DNA of 64,000 bases from Nymphaea colorata (taxonomy: Eukaryota > Streptophyta > Magnoliopsida > Nymphaeales > Nymphaeaceae): assembly GCF_008831285.2 (NCBI RefSeq), contig NC_045141.1, positions 25,462,315 to 25,526,314 on the forward strand. The letters run 5' to 3'. Positions 1-9,665 of the stretch are shown here, piece by piece. The notes beneath the pieces are model-generated. The model saw nothing but the letters and a program-made list of their open reading frames with translations, searched no databases and was not told the origin of the DNA. The translations under genes and the position numbers were made by a program. Numbering within the stretch: position 1 is the stretch's first letter; each line of letters starts with the position of its first letter.

Positions 1-1778
1 TCTACAACTAGGGTTAGGATTTCTCCCTTTCCTCATGATCGGAGAACGAACCGTCGAACTCCAACCAAACAAAATTTGGAGGGAAATAGTGGCAGGAAGA
101 CTTATACAGCCAGTGGCGGCATTTTGGTCATTTGTATCCAATGCTAGCTAATACAATAACTTGATACGTGGTTCTGATTAAGTATGAATTTTAATCTGAT
201 TTGTATTGGGATTTGAAGTATACATTTAGACACAAAACTGTATGGTGAATCCAAATCCGGTTTAACCGTGAGAACTGCTTTGAGCTACCCAAAGGTAGAT
301 GCGACTGGATACCTGGCATTGGATCTATTAAGTCCTATTTCATTTGAATTACAAAAGTTTATCTAAAACAACAAAGCAATTAGGAATTATTTACCAGATT
401 GCAGAAGAAGAAGCATCCTTCTTAGTCAAGTATCAAATCCAAATTTAAAAGGTTGATATCGTTTTTGGGCCATGATCCTGGCATGTTCTCCCTGCCATGT
501 GCATGCTCCTGAAAATATTAAAATTTGGCAATTATAATTGAATTGGGGTCTGCAATCTCTGCCATCCAACTTTTATAATACACGGTCACAGTTATGAACA
601 TTAATCGTGTTTCCTTTTTAGGACCCGTCATCTTATATTGCGGCAGAATATTGGTCGAAAATGAGACCAACTACGGCAAGGAAGTCAGAACATATATATA
701 TATATATTATTGGTCGAGTCCAAACTGAGTTCTCAATATCCTTCATTCTTGTCCGCAACTATGAACGAGGATTATTAGTATCATGGAAATTGTTTTGATC
801 CTCAATTGTTTGTGTTTTTTAGCTTCATAATTTGACATTTAATTTGGAAAGCGAAGAGCTTAGTTCCAGATTGTGCTAGAATGTGCGGTTGTTCATGAGA
901 ATTTGTCCCTAGAAATGAAAAAAAATTCCAATGAAAGACAATGAACATCCGCTTCTATTCAATGAATAACACCATTCCTCTTGGACATCCCGTGCTGACC
1001 TGCCAGCCTTTCAGAAAAGAAATTCGTGAAAATATCTTGCAGAAAGCTCACTCCAACCTGAAAATTTGTATATATATATATATATATATATTTCAATTAA
1101 GGACCAACCCCACTTGCTATTGGAGGCTGCCCACGTTAGTCTAACCTGCCAGCTTTAGGGTATTAATTTTAGTGTAATAAAAAATAAAAACACTTGTAAA
1201 ATGGGTTTAATAGTAACTGGAATCAAGAACCTTTGGCGCGTTGCTGCCAAAGTTGGTGCAGTTTCTTGCATCTAGCCAGGCCACTAGAATTGCTTTTAAA
1301 TGTAAGGGATTGGTCATGTTCTATCCTCTAGAACCTTTGATGGGCAATTGGCTGGCTAAATAACCAGCTTTCAAATTTTTATAATGTTTCTGTGGTCAGT
1401 CGAGATCATTCAGCCTTGTGCTCTCTCTGCATCAAGTAGTTCTGCTCATGATTATGTTGCTCCAAAGAACAATTAGTTCCCAACTTTATTTCTTGAAGCC
1501 ATGTTGCTCGTCATGTTTCCTAATTAAAAATCGCCGCCTTTTACAGGTGGAGTTATCAGACATGTTCTGTCTTTTGATTACTCAGCCTGTACGAAGCTCG
1601 CTTTTCTTTGTATCTAAAAAACTTCAACAACCAATATGCTCTTTGCCTTTCTCCATTTCAATGGCAGATCAAACTGCAAACATGGGGCTGCTGATCAAGG
1701 ATTCTTTTTGAAACCCACCCACCAGCCTCATTGTCATCTGCTTTATAAATTCACTAACTTGTGGAACTCAACTGTACC
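1..1778 (+). pseudogene. Truncated duplicate of the NT-C2 gene upstream region and start codon (copy 1)
   Basis: Bases 1-130 match 15,570-15,700, bases ~133-935 match ~15,904-16,745, and bases ~1,311-1,720 match ~17,211-17,600, in the same order and orientation as the region upstream of the NT-C2 gene at 17,564. The copied start codon at 1,662 opens a frame beginning MADQTANMG, as in the parent, but it switches to an unrelated tail and stops after 16 codons. The middle (936-1,310) is unlike the parent and holds an (AT)n tract near 1,066-1,091. Relative to the parent, ~200 bp (15,702-15,903) is missing. The duplicate may continue to the left of the window. No functional protein is expected; whether the copied promoter still works cannot be told from sequence. 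Confidence 0.7.
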
Positions 1779-2440
1779 GTATAAGAATATCCTCGCCACA
1801 CTCGGCTTGTGGTGGTATGGAACCCGACGGTGGGGAAACGGCAGAGCCGCAGAGAACCAGAGCCGCACCCCAGGAGTTGGGAACTTTAACCACGGTTAAC
1901 CTTTTCTACTAACCATGGTTAAACCACAAACCCCACTCCCTCCACCTTCATTCTCTTGTTAAAGGGAGAGGACGCTCGGTGCAACACCGACGACTTGTGC
2001 CTCGGCCGTGTCAATCCACTGAAGGCACGGCCGGAGGATGCAGGTATCACTGCAATCCTTCCGCAGAACTCGGCAACCGTTACAGCTCATAATTCGAGGC
2101 TCCCGGGTGCTCCTCGTCGGAGAAGGGTCATAAGACAAACTCAGAAAGCCCCCTCCTCCCTCCCCTTCTCCCCTCTAACTGCAAAGAACCCACAGGAGCT
2201 TGCTTGGCAGCCAAGAAAGTCGGAGGGGCAACAGAGTGTTGCTCCGAGCATCCTCTCCCTTTAACAAGAGAATGAAGGTGGAGGGAGTGGGGTGGTTTAA
2301 GCATGGTTAGTAGAAAAGGTTAACCGTGATTAAAGTTCCCAATTCCTGGGGTGCGGTGCCGGATCTCCGCGGCTCTGCCTTTTCCCCACCGTCGGATTCC
2401 ATCCCACCACAAGCCGAGCGTGACGAGGATATTCCTATAC
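1779..2440. mobile_element. DNA-transposon-like element with ~200-bp terminal inverted repeats
   Basis: Left arm 1,779-1,987 and right arm 2,234-2,440 are imperfect inverted copies of each other; both ends read GTATA(A/G)GAATATCCTCG inward. The arms contain the AACC(A/G)(T/C)GGTTAA stretches near 1,890-1,925. The GC-rich spacer (1,988-2,233) has no recognisable transposase. Long arms with a short non-coding core suggest a non-autonomous Mutator-like or foldback element. The target duplication cannot be defined because the flanks merge into the palindromic GTATA/TATAC ends. Confidence 0.65.
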
Positions 2441-3586
2441 ATGTAGCTTTTTAGAAGGCCGAAATGAATGTACATTTTTTATAATAAAAAGATTCAAAAA
2501 CACCCCAATTCCCCTACTTTTTTTTTTTATTTTAGTATATATTTGTGCATGCATGGTCTTATGTTCACAACTCGTTCGCCACTGAAAATACTTGTTTCTT
2601 GGAAACTGTGTCAAAATCTAAAAGGTTTAAGAATGCTTCACTGTGGTTGCTATCGTAAGCAGTGCCCCAAGTTATTGTTGCAGTGAAAACCACTATACTA
2701 TGGGCACATGCAATCATCCATCCAATAAATTTTGAAGCTTAAAATTTCTTTTTAAAATGTTTAAAAATTATAATTTGGTAATTGTAAAAATTTTGAAAAA
2801 TGCAGTTGGCCGGCTATCTGATGAAAGAAAATCTTGGCTCTACCCTGGATATGGACCTGGATTTAACTCAAAAGAAACTACTACTGTTGCATGGTCTGAG
2901 TTTAGTGATCTGCCTAATCTCCGAATATTGAGGTGCTAGTACAGGGTCCAACTCCAAACTTAACTGGCTTGTAATAGGAAGATCCATTTCCAGATGGTAT
3001 AAAGATCTCAAACAAGGAGCAATAGGGATGTGAATGAATGGGGCATTCCTGATCGTTGATCCAATTTCAAATCCATTTTTAAGATTTGAGAAAGAAATTT
3101 GGAACCAATTACTCATTGGAAATGGATTTAGTATGCTCATCCATGAATCTAAATCTCAGTTTAAGGACATTAGTTGTTTAGATTTGAGTAGTTTGTTTAA
3201 CGAGGATCCACTTTGTAATTGAAATTTTCATCTAAGAATTGTTCGTCTATGTCGCTATTTTTTTTTTGTATTTACGTTTTTAACAAGATCAATCGTGCAT
3301 ATCACGATTCGCGTTCAAGATTAAATATGATTTCGCAGTTGTTGAAAAATGAAAGCATAGAAGTCCTTCCAACATGTTCACGTGGAGGATTCGGTTCGGC
3401 TACAGGTGGAAACACAATTTTACCGTTGATGGGAATGCAACAGCTGGTAATTAGCAGACGAGAGAGAGAGAGAGAGGATTCTCTGAAAAAGCATTTGTTA
3501 TGGAGATGAGTACAAAGTAGGCAAGAGAAAAGAAAAGAAAACAAGAGCTGGAAGATGGTTTTGACATTGGGAGAACTACAGGATCG
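2441..3586. other. Intergenic sequence with degenerate repeat fragments
   Basis: No intact gene seen. A short open frame near 2,790-2,940 (translated SDERKSWLYPGYGPGF) looks like part of a decayed coding sequence but I cannot name it. Bases ~3,028-3,205 contain a 'gggatgtgaatgaatgg' start and A/T-rich repeats of 'tccaatttcaaatcc' type, resembling the family that ends at 7,395. A (GA)n tract lies at 3,459-3,475. Confidence 0.4.
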
Positions 3587-4186
3587 ATCAGCGATGGGTA
3601 CCCATTGAAATTCCTCCACGGCGTCGGTTCTTCCAAATCCTTCAAGATAACAGCAGCAGAACTCGCGTCGACCATGCTTCAGTACGAGATAAAGTACAGG
3701 ATTCGACGAAGACACCGCATGCTTTGTACTCCTGTATTTCTTTCTCTCTCTTTCTCTTCTCGCACGCGCCCCTCTTCGGGAAAGATCGTGCAACAACCAA
3801 GATAGTCGATGGTCATTGATTACACCATTCTTCTTCTTCTCTTTGTTGTGGCTGCACCGTCAGGCGCCAAGGGAACGGGGGCGGGTTCGTCGTCTCAGGG
3901 AAGAGGAGGGGTAGAGGCAGCCACAATGAGGAGAACAAGAAGAATGGTGTAATCAATGACCATCGACTATCTTGGTCTTTTCACGATCTTTCCTGAAGAG
4001 GGGCGCGTGCGAGAAGAGAAAGGGAGAGAGAGAAATACCGGAGTACAAAGCACGCGGTGTCTTCGTCGAATCCTGTACTTTATCTCGTAGTGAATCATGG
4101 TCGACGCGAGTTCTGCTGCTGTTATCTTGAAGGATTTAGAAGAATTCGACGCCGTGGAAGAATTTCAATTGGCACCCGTCGCTGAT
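3587..4186. repeat. 600-bp foldback: two ~270-bp inverted arms containing an exon-like segment
   Basis: Left arm 3,587-3,855 and right arm 3,917-4,186 are inverted copies with scattered mismatches, separated by a 61-bp GC-rich spacer. Both arms carry a short reading frame starting MVDASSAAVILKDLEE: + strand from 4,097 on the right arm, - strand from 3,675 on the left arm. The left-arm version lacks one T (left GAAGAACCGACG, right GAAGAATTCGACG), which shifts its frame. A transcript crossing the region could fold into a long hairpin. Confidence 0.8.
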
Positions 4187-4222
4187 TTTAGTGGGAGAAC
4201 GGAGGCGATGGCGGTGCATTAA
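4097..4222 (+). pseudogene. Exon-like fragment encoding 41 residues, unrecognised
   Basis: An ATG at 4,097 opens a 41-codon frame (MVDASSAAVILKDLEEFDAV then EEFQLAPVADFSG) ending in TAA at 4,220-4,222. The acidic, Ala-rich start looks like the first exon of a real plant protein, and the same start is mirrored on the other arm of the foldback. About 20 bp downstream a second open stretch (4,240-4,350, translated WSDYVGNGQLVARSVDDD) in another frame may be a continuation separated by frameshifts. I do not recognise the family. It is likely a captured or decayed gene fragment. Confidence 0.4.
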
Positions 4223-4357
4223 TTGGGCAGCAGTGCAGTGCAGTGCTTGTGGAGTGATTACGTAGGGAATGGCCAGCTTGTTGCGAGGTCAGTTGATGAC
4301 GATGTGAGCGTGATTTCTTCTCTATCGAGGATGAAGATTTCTTCAAAATGAAGTTTT

Positions 4358-4540
4358 GGAGTGTTTGGGTGCCACCAAGACTGAGTTTTCTTTAAACCCA
4401 GTTTTTGACAAAACCTGATTTTGTGAAAAACCTGGTTGTATCACCCAAACAACAAATTACAAAGTTTTTAAAACCCATTAAAAAACTTGGTTTTCATAAA
4501 TATAGTTTTTATTAAAAGAAGGTGTCATCCAAACGCCCCC
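4358..4540. mobile_element. MITE-like element, ~183 bp
   Basis: The left end reads GGAGTGTTTGGGTG, and the right end, read on the opposite strand, is GGGGGCGTTTGGATG, giving ~14-bp imperfect terminal inverted repeats of the common plant 'GTTTGG' type. The interior is A/T-rich with repeated AAAACC(T/C)GGTTTT-like motifs. No coding sequence. Confidence 0.6.
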
Positions 4541-4796
4541 ATAACCTTTTTCTTCCTTTTAAAACCCTCTAGTAGAAATAGCGACTAAGGAACCAACATA
4601 ATTTGATAGACGTTATCGTATCATTTTATTTGAAAATAAAAATCAACATTTATTTGATGGTTTCATATTTATGATTCAGTTTCAAAAGAACATAATTGCT
4701 TACTACAGAAAAACTATATTGGATGAAATTAAACTAAGACAATTTCGTTTACCTTTGCGCAGATTAGAACATATTAATCAGTATATAGTTTGATGA
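4541..4796. other. Short A/T-rich intergenic sequence
   Basis: Only A/T-rich sequence seen between the MITE-like element and the third promoter copy; no gene or clear repeat. Confidence 0.5.
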
Positions 4797-5270
4797 TCAC
4801 GTTCTAGCCTCTTTTACTGGAACCTTTGATAGGCAATTGGCAGGTTAAATAAACAGCCTTCAAATTTTTGTAATGTTTCTGTGGTCAGTTGATATCATTC
4901 AGCCTGGTGCTTCTCTCGGCATCAGGTAGTTGTGCTCATGATTACGTTGCTCCAAAAAAAAATTAATCAGCATATAGTTTGAAGCCATGTTGCTCGACAT
5001 GTTTCCTAATTAAAAATGACCGCTTTTACAGGTGGAGTTATCAGACATGTCCTGTCTTTTGATTATTTTCAGCCTGTACGAAGCTGGCTTTTCTTTGTAT
5101 CTGAGAAACTTCAATAGCCAATCTGCTCTTTGCCTCTCTCCATGTCAATGGCAGATCAAACTGCAAACATGGGGCTGCTGATCAAGGATTCTCTTTGAAA
5201 CCCACCCACCAGCCTCATTGTCATCTGCGTTATAAATTCACTAACTTATGAAGCTCAACTGTACCGTATA
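4797..5270 (+). pseudogene. Third truncated copy of the NT-C2 gene 5' region and start codon
   Basis: Matches 17,211-17,600 and 1,311-1,780. The start codon at 5,148 begins MADQTANMGLLIKDS and stops after 16 codons, with almost the same tail as copy 1 (1,662). Copies 1 and 3 share ~80 bp after the point where the parent gene diverges, so they share a common intermediate. The similarity ends at GTATAA (5,264-5,269), exactly where copy 1 passes into the TIR element at 1,779. Confidence 0.7.
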
Positions 5271-5327
5271 ACAATAATAAATATGTAACAATGGCAACAT
5301 AACAGAAACAAGTTTATCCTCTCTCTC

Positions 5328-5365
<38 letters not shown>

Positions 5366-7400
5366 GGCAAACGTAGTAGAAACAACAAAAATACACACAA
5401 GTTGAGGTAGAAGAAACAACCAAAAAGAAAAAGGGAGATCCCAATGCTTATTCCTCCAGCTTTTTGCTTCACCTATTTTAGCAATGGGCTTGGCAATATA
5501 GCCCACGCATTTTGTTTTATACCAGCCTTGGCTATAAACATACTTCAGACTTCAACCACTCAAAAGATCGCAGATGATGCAAAGTAAAGGTTCAAACAGA
5601 GAAGATCGACAGATTTACATGGTTTCATGGATTGAATTGCCTACAATACATGCAAAAGAAAGGTCTTCCCACCACATCAAACCATAGCAAAAAGCTTCTT
5701 TATTATATAGTAGAGTCACAACATGACCATTTCCTTTATTTTTAGAAGAGATTACAATATTTCTATGATTGTCATTGACAAATTTGCTTATATCATCTGT
5801 AGAGATTTTTTTCACCAGATTTATCAACATGACACTTATTTATAATAAGAAGTTGAGCTGTAGTGCTTCCAAAATCTTGTGTTGTAATCTGTTGTATCTT
5901 ATAATTAATCCTACCCATCATGTACATGCCTCAAATGTCAGTGTATCATAAAGATGATCTATTAATATATTTCCTCTTGCAATGACTGGACGAGGGAGAT
6001 CAATATAGTTTCCAATATCAAATGGTTGATTTTTAATGTCGAACTTCGACATATTGACTTTCTTTTTTTTTTTTGCTGACAGTATATATCACCATCATTT
6101 AGTGCATGTTTCTTAGACAATACTGCCGGGAGTACTAATTTCTTTTGCAATCTATTGAGCCAGCTGGATTGGATCTCTCAATATCCTTTCATCCCACACT
6201 ACAAAAAAAAAAGAAAAATAAATCTCTTCTTACTTACTGACACCTTTTTAGTGTAAAAAAAAAATTAATCATATACTGACGACCAATGTCAAAACGCTAG
6301 AGTTAATTGACACTTACTTAAGTCTACCCTACTTATGCTATGATGTTTTTTCTGCTAATCGCAAATACTGACGTTTCTTTTGAATCATTTATAACGGGGT
6401 GTTCTTTCTTTCTTTTCTTTTTTTCTTTTTTTTTTGTGCCACTTACTTTTTTTTTTGAATTATTTCTTTGCCTATACGAAGTGTCAGTTTGCTTCAGAAA
6501 GAATCAAAAGAGCTCTGTTTGTTGCGGTAAGAGATTGCAACCATGAAAGCAGTTGGATGGAAATATCGAAGAATGCATTTAACAAGCCGACAATGACTAA
6601 GAATATTGACAATCGTAGGGTTAAAAAAGCATTTAGTTTCACAAGGGTTACTGAAAAGTGATACTCATGTAATCTACCGAACTTTCCCATATTGATGTAA
6701 TTTTTGAAGAGTTCTCCCTTCAAACTAAGTGTGACTCCGTCAACGATCAGGTTGAAAGATAACATCTCCGCCTATTATTATTATTTTTTCAGACTCAGAT
6801 GGGAACTAGCTACTGAAGTTCCCATCACCAGATGCTGGCGTTTTTTATATAAATTATCAAGGTCATAATTTCATTTCTTTGCATCAGATCCCCATATTCA
6901 TTTCTTTGCATTTTTCAACTAGGTACAACTTGGTGGGGTGCCATATAATTTCTTTTGTTTGATACTTGATCATAGGTTTCTGACCGAACCAGTGCGAAAA
7001 AATTGGATATGAAACAAAATTAATATCCAATTAAAAGTTTTGATCAGATTCAGATCTAAGAACTAACAAACGATCAGATTTTGATTCAAATATACATAAA
7101 GATCCGATCGGATTCTGATTGGATTTATTTTTAAACAAATGTCATATACCTAATGCTCTTACATTATGAAAATCAACTAAATTTGGTTCAAAATTTGAAT
7201 TTGAATTCAGATTCGGATATGATTATAAAAATCAGGTACAAATTGGACTAGGATTATGAAACCAGATTTCAGATTCAAATTCAAATTATGATTTTTTTTT
7301 TTTGTATTTGAATATGAATTCTATTTTGAATACGTGAAAAAACAGATGCAATTAGATGTATATCTGATTCGAATCCAATTCATTGACATCCCTACAAAGG
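5267..7400. repeat. Composite repeat unit A
   Basis: 5,267-5,535 is homologous to one arm of the 8.1-9.2 kb palindrome and contains a (CT)n tract (~5,318-5,364). 5,560-7,290 is homologous to 9,670-11,960 (unit B). Inverted relatives lie at 19,855-20,440, 24,290-24,900 and 26,040-26,180. On the minus strand, 5,615-5,830 keeps an open frame with TLLYNKEAFCYGL, also present in unit B and near 20,240; I cannot assign it to a family. 6,975-7,395 is rich in 'cagattc/gattcag' repeats and ends with 'cattgacatccct', like a common plant A/T-rich element. No intact gene. Confidence 0.65.
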
Positions 7401-8145
7401 CCTTTATTGGGGTCGTCCTTCAATCCTCTTAGGGATGTATATCTGCTATGTATCTGTCTCTCTCTTACGATGGGATGTGAGAGGGAGATGCGGAAGGCTA
7501 GGAGGCCTTGGGGATGAGCCTGAAGATGTCTGCGGTTGGTTTTTCTTCTTTTTTTCCTTTTTACTTTCTACCTTCTTATTTTTGTCACTGACCAAGGTTT
7601 TAGTTCTCGAGTGTTACCTGTATGGTGTCGTTTTCAGTTAACGGGTATTTGGTTCTTGTCTCTCCTTGTCTGATGGTGATTCAGATTGTTGGTCTTCCAT
7701 GAAAGTCTGTACAACTAAATTTTTTTTGCTTCAGTTTCTGTTTTTTATTCCTTCAGGCCTATCTTTGTTGAATGTGTATATTCAATTTGTTGGTCTGGGA
7801 AAAAAAAATTGGGGATCATGAATTTTGGGTGTTCTGAAAGCAACTTGTGTTTGTTTCTCATGCTGCTTTCTGCTGATATTACCACTGTTGAATGTGTATA
7901 TCTCTCTTGCTCTCTTTATTGACTTTACCTCCTTCGTGAGAAAGGATTCTCCAAAGAACCCTAGTTTTAGGCTGAACAGTGGCGAAGAGTCCTAAGCTTC
8001 TTTAACCTTCAGACTCGCTCTGAGTCTGAAGAATGCGCAAACTCATATGCAATGCTTTTGTCTATACACAAACTCATATGCAATGTCGTCACCTACAATA
8101 GGAGTCTTCAGACATTGCATATGAGTTTGTGCAGTATACTGGAGA
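7401..8145. other. Intergenic sequence with a small hairpin
   Basis: No gene seen. 8,036-8,090 holds two direct copies of 'caaactcatatgcaatg', and 8,112-8,135 carries the inverted copy 'gacattgcatatgagtttgtg', so a ~20-bp stem can form. Confidence 0.4.
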
Positions 8146-9179
8146 AAAAAAGGAGTGGGTGAAGTCTGAAGTAAGTTTATAACGAAGGCTGGTATAAAAC
8201 AAGTGGAATGCTTAGGCTATAGTGCCAAGCCCATTGCTAAAATAGGTAAACCAAAAGGTGGAGGAATAAGCATTAGGATCTCTCTTTTTCTTTTTGGTTG
8301 TTTCTTTTCTACGTCAATTTGTGTGTATTTTTGTTGCTTCTACTATGTTTGCCTAGAGAGGGAGAGAGAGAGAGAGAGGATGAACTTGTTTCTGTCATGT
8401 TGCCATTGTTGTATATTTATTATTGTTATTATTATTAATTGAATTGAAGGGCGGGAGTGGACTTTAAGGAAGTGGGTTTGCTGATGAAATGCTGAGATCA
8501 GCATCTTTTTAGAAAGCTTAAACAATTGCACCATCATCTTTTGGATCTTCTTCTTCTTAGCTATTTCTCCCTCCCCTTTCTCTCTTTGATCTCACACACA
8601 CACATACGTAAGGATAACATCATTGCTATTATTAGCTAATGTTTCGGTGCTCTTTGTTTTTATAAAATTCGTCTACATTAGCCAATAATAGAAGTGATGT
8701 TATCCTTATATGTGTGTATGTGTGTGACCACAAGGGTGAGGGGAGGGAGAAATAGCTAAGAAGAAGAAGATCCAAAAGATGATGGTGCAATTGTTTAAGC
8801 TTTCTAAAGAGATGCTGGTCTCAGCATTTCATCAGAAAACCCACTTCCTTAAAGTCCACTCCCGCTCTTCAATTCAATTAATAATAATAACAATAATAAA
8901 TATACAACAATGGCACATGACAGAAACAAGTTTATCCTTTCTCTCTCTCTCTCTCTCTCCCCCTTTCTAGGCAGACATAGTAGAAGCAACAAAAATACAC
9001 ACAAATTGAGGTGGAAAAGAAACAACCAAAAAGAAAAAGGGAGATCCCAATGCTTATTCCTCCAACTTTTTGCTTCACCTATTTTTGCAATGGGCTTGGC
9101 ACTATAGCCCAAGCATTCCACTTGTTTTATACCAGCCTTAGCAATACACATACTTCAGACTTCAACCACTTCTCCTTTT
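8146..9179. repeat. ~1-kb near-palindrome (foldback) with ~500-bp arms
   Basis: Left arm 8,146-8,642 and right arm 8,674-9,179 are inverted copies with a ~31-bp loop. The outer ends pair 'gaagtctgaagta' with 'tacttcagacttc'. The inner ends pair 'ggataacatca...attagc(t/c)aatgt' on both sides. Each arm has a (GA/CT)n tract (about 8,355-8,378 and 8,939-8,960) and a (CA/GT)n tract. A single homologous arm sits at 5,267-5,535. No coding sequence of known type. Confidence 0.8.
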
Positions 9180-9665
9180 TGGCTGGCCGTGGAATTGAAC
9201 CAAACGGAGTGTGCTGCTGGAACAGGTGCGATGAACACTCTAGAGTGCATGTACTGCACGGGGCATGGACGGGGGTGGGGTGGGGCCCATCCCCACGTCA
9301 GCTAGGAATATGTAATGTAATGGGTAACAAATCATACTCCAGCATGACCCTTCATTTTAGCGGGTCCCACCTGCTCCCACATGACCACTATAACTATGCC
9401 ACGTCGGAATATGAATAATTTTCTTCCTCATGGATGCAGGTGAGACGCCACCCACCGCTGGCTTATAAATGCGCGCCCCTCCCATGGCCATGCCCTTCCT
9501 ACTCAAGGAGTCACTCCCGAGATACTAACTCCTCCGTGCTCCTTGGCCTCTCAGTCTCTTTAGATCTCTTGCTCTCTCTTTCCTTCTATTTTTGTTCTTG
9601 TGTAATTCTAGATCTCTGTTTTGTGCTCGTTGTCTTGTTCATCTAAGAAATGTAGAGGATGAGTC
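9180..9665 (+). promoter_or_regulatory. Promoter-like segment in unit B, absent from unit A
   Basis: Unit A passes directly from 'ttcaacccact'-type sequence to 'agatcgcagatg' (near 5,560-5,575), whereas unit B has ~485 bp between the same points. The segment is GC-richer, carries GCCACGTCGG (~9,397), a TATAAAT box at 9,464-9,470, and a CT-rich leader-like stretch (9,520-9,600). No sustained coding frame follows. The last ~30 bp ('gaggatgagt...cagatcgcag') also occur inverted near 20,385-20,415, so part of it is ancestral and unit A may carry a deletion. Confidence 0.35.

Noticed and set aside
7-20. Telomere-like 'ctagggttagg' (also at 15,576)
   Set aside because: A single unit only, and part of a duplicated promoter; better read as a telo-box than as interstitial telomere.
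3302-3796. 164-codon open frame on the minus strand
   Set aside because: It runs through a foldback arm and low-complexity RERER and Ser/Leu tracts; only the short exon-like start inside it looks coding.
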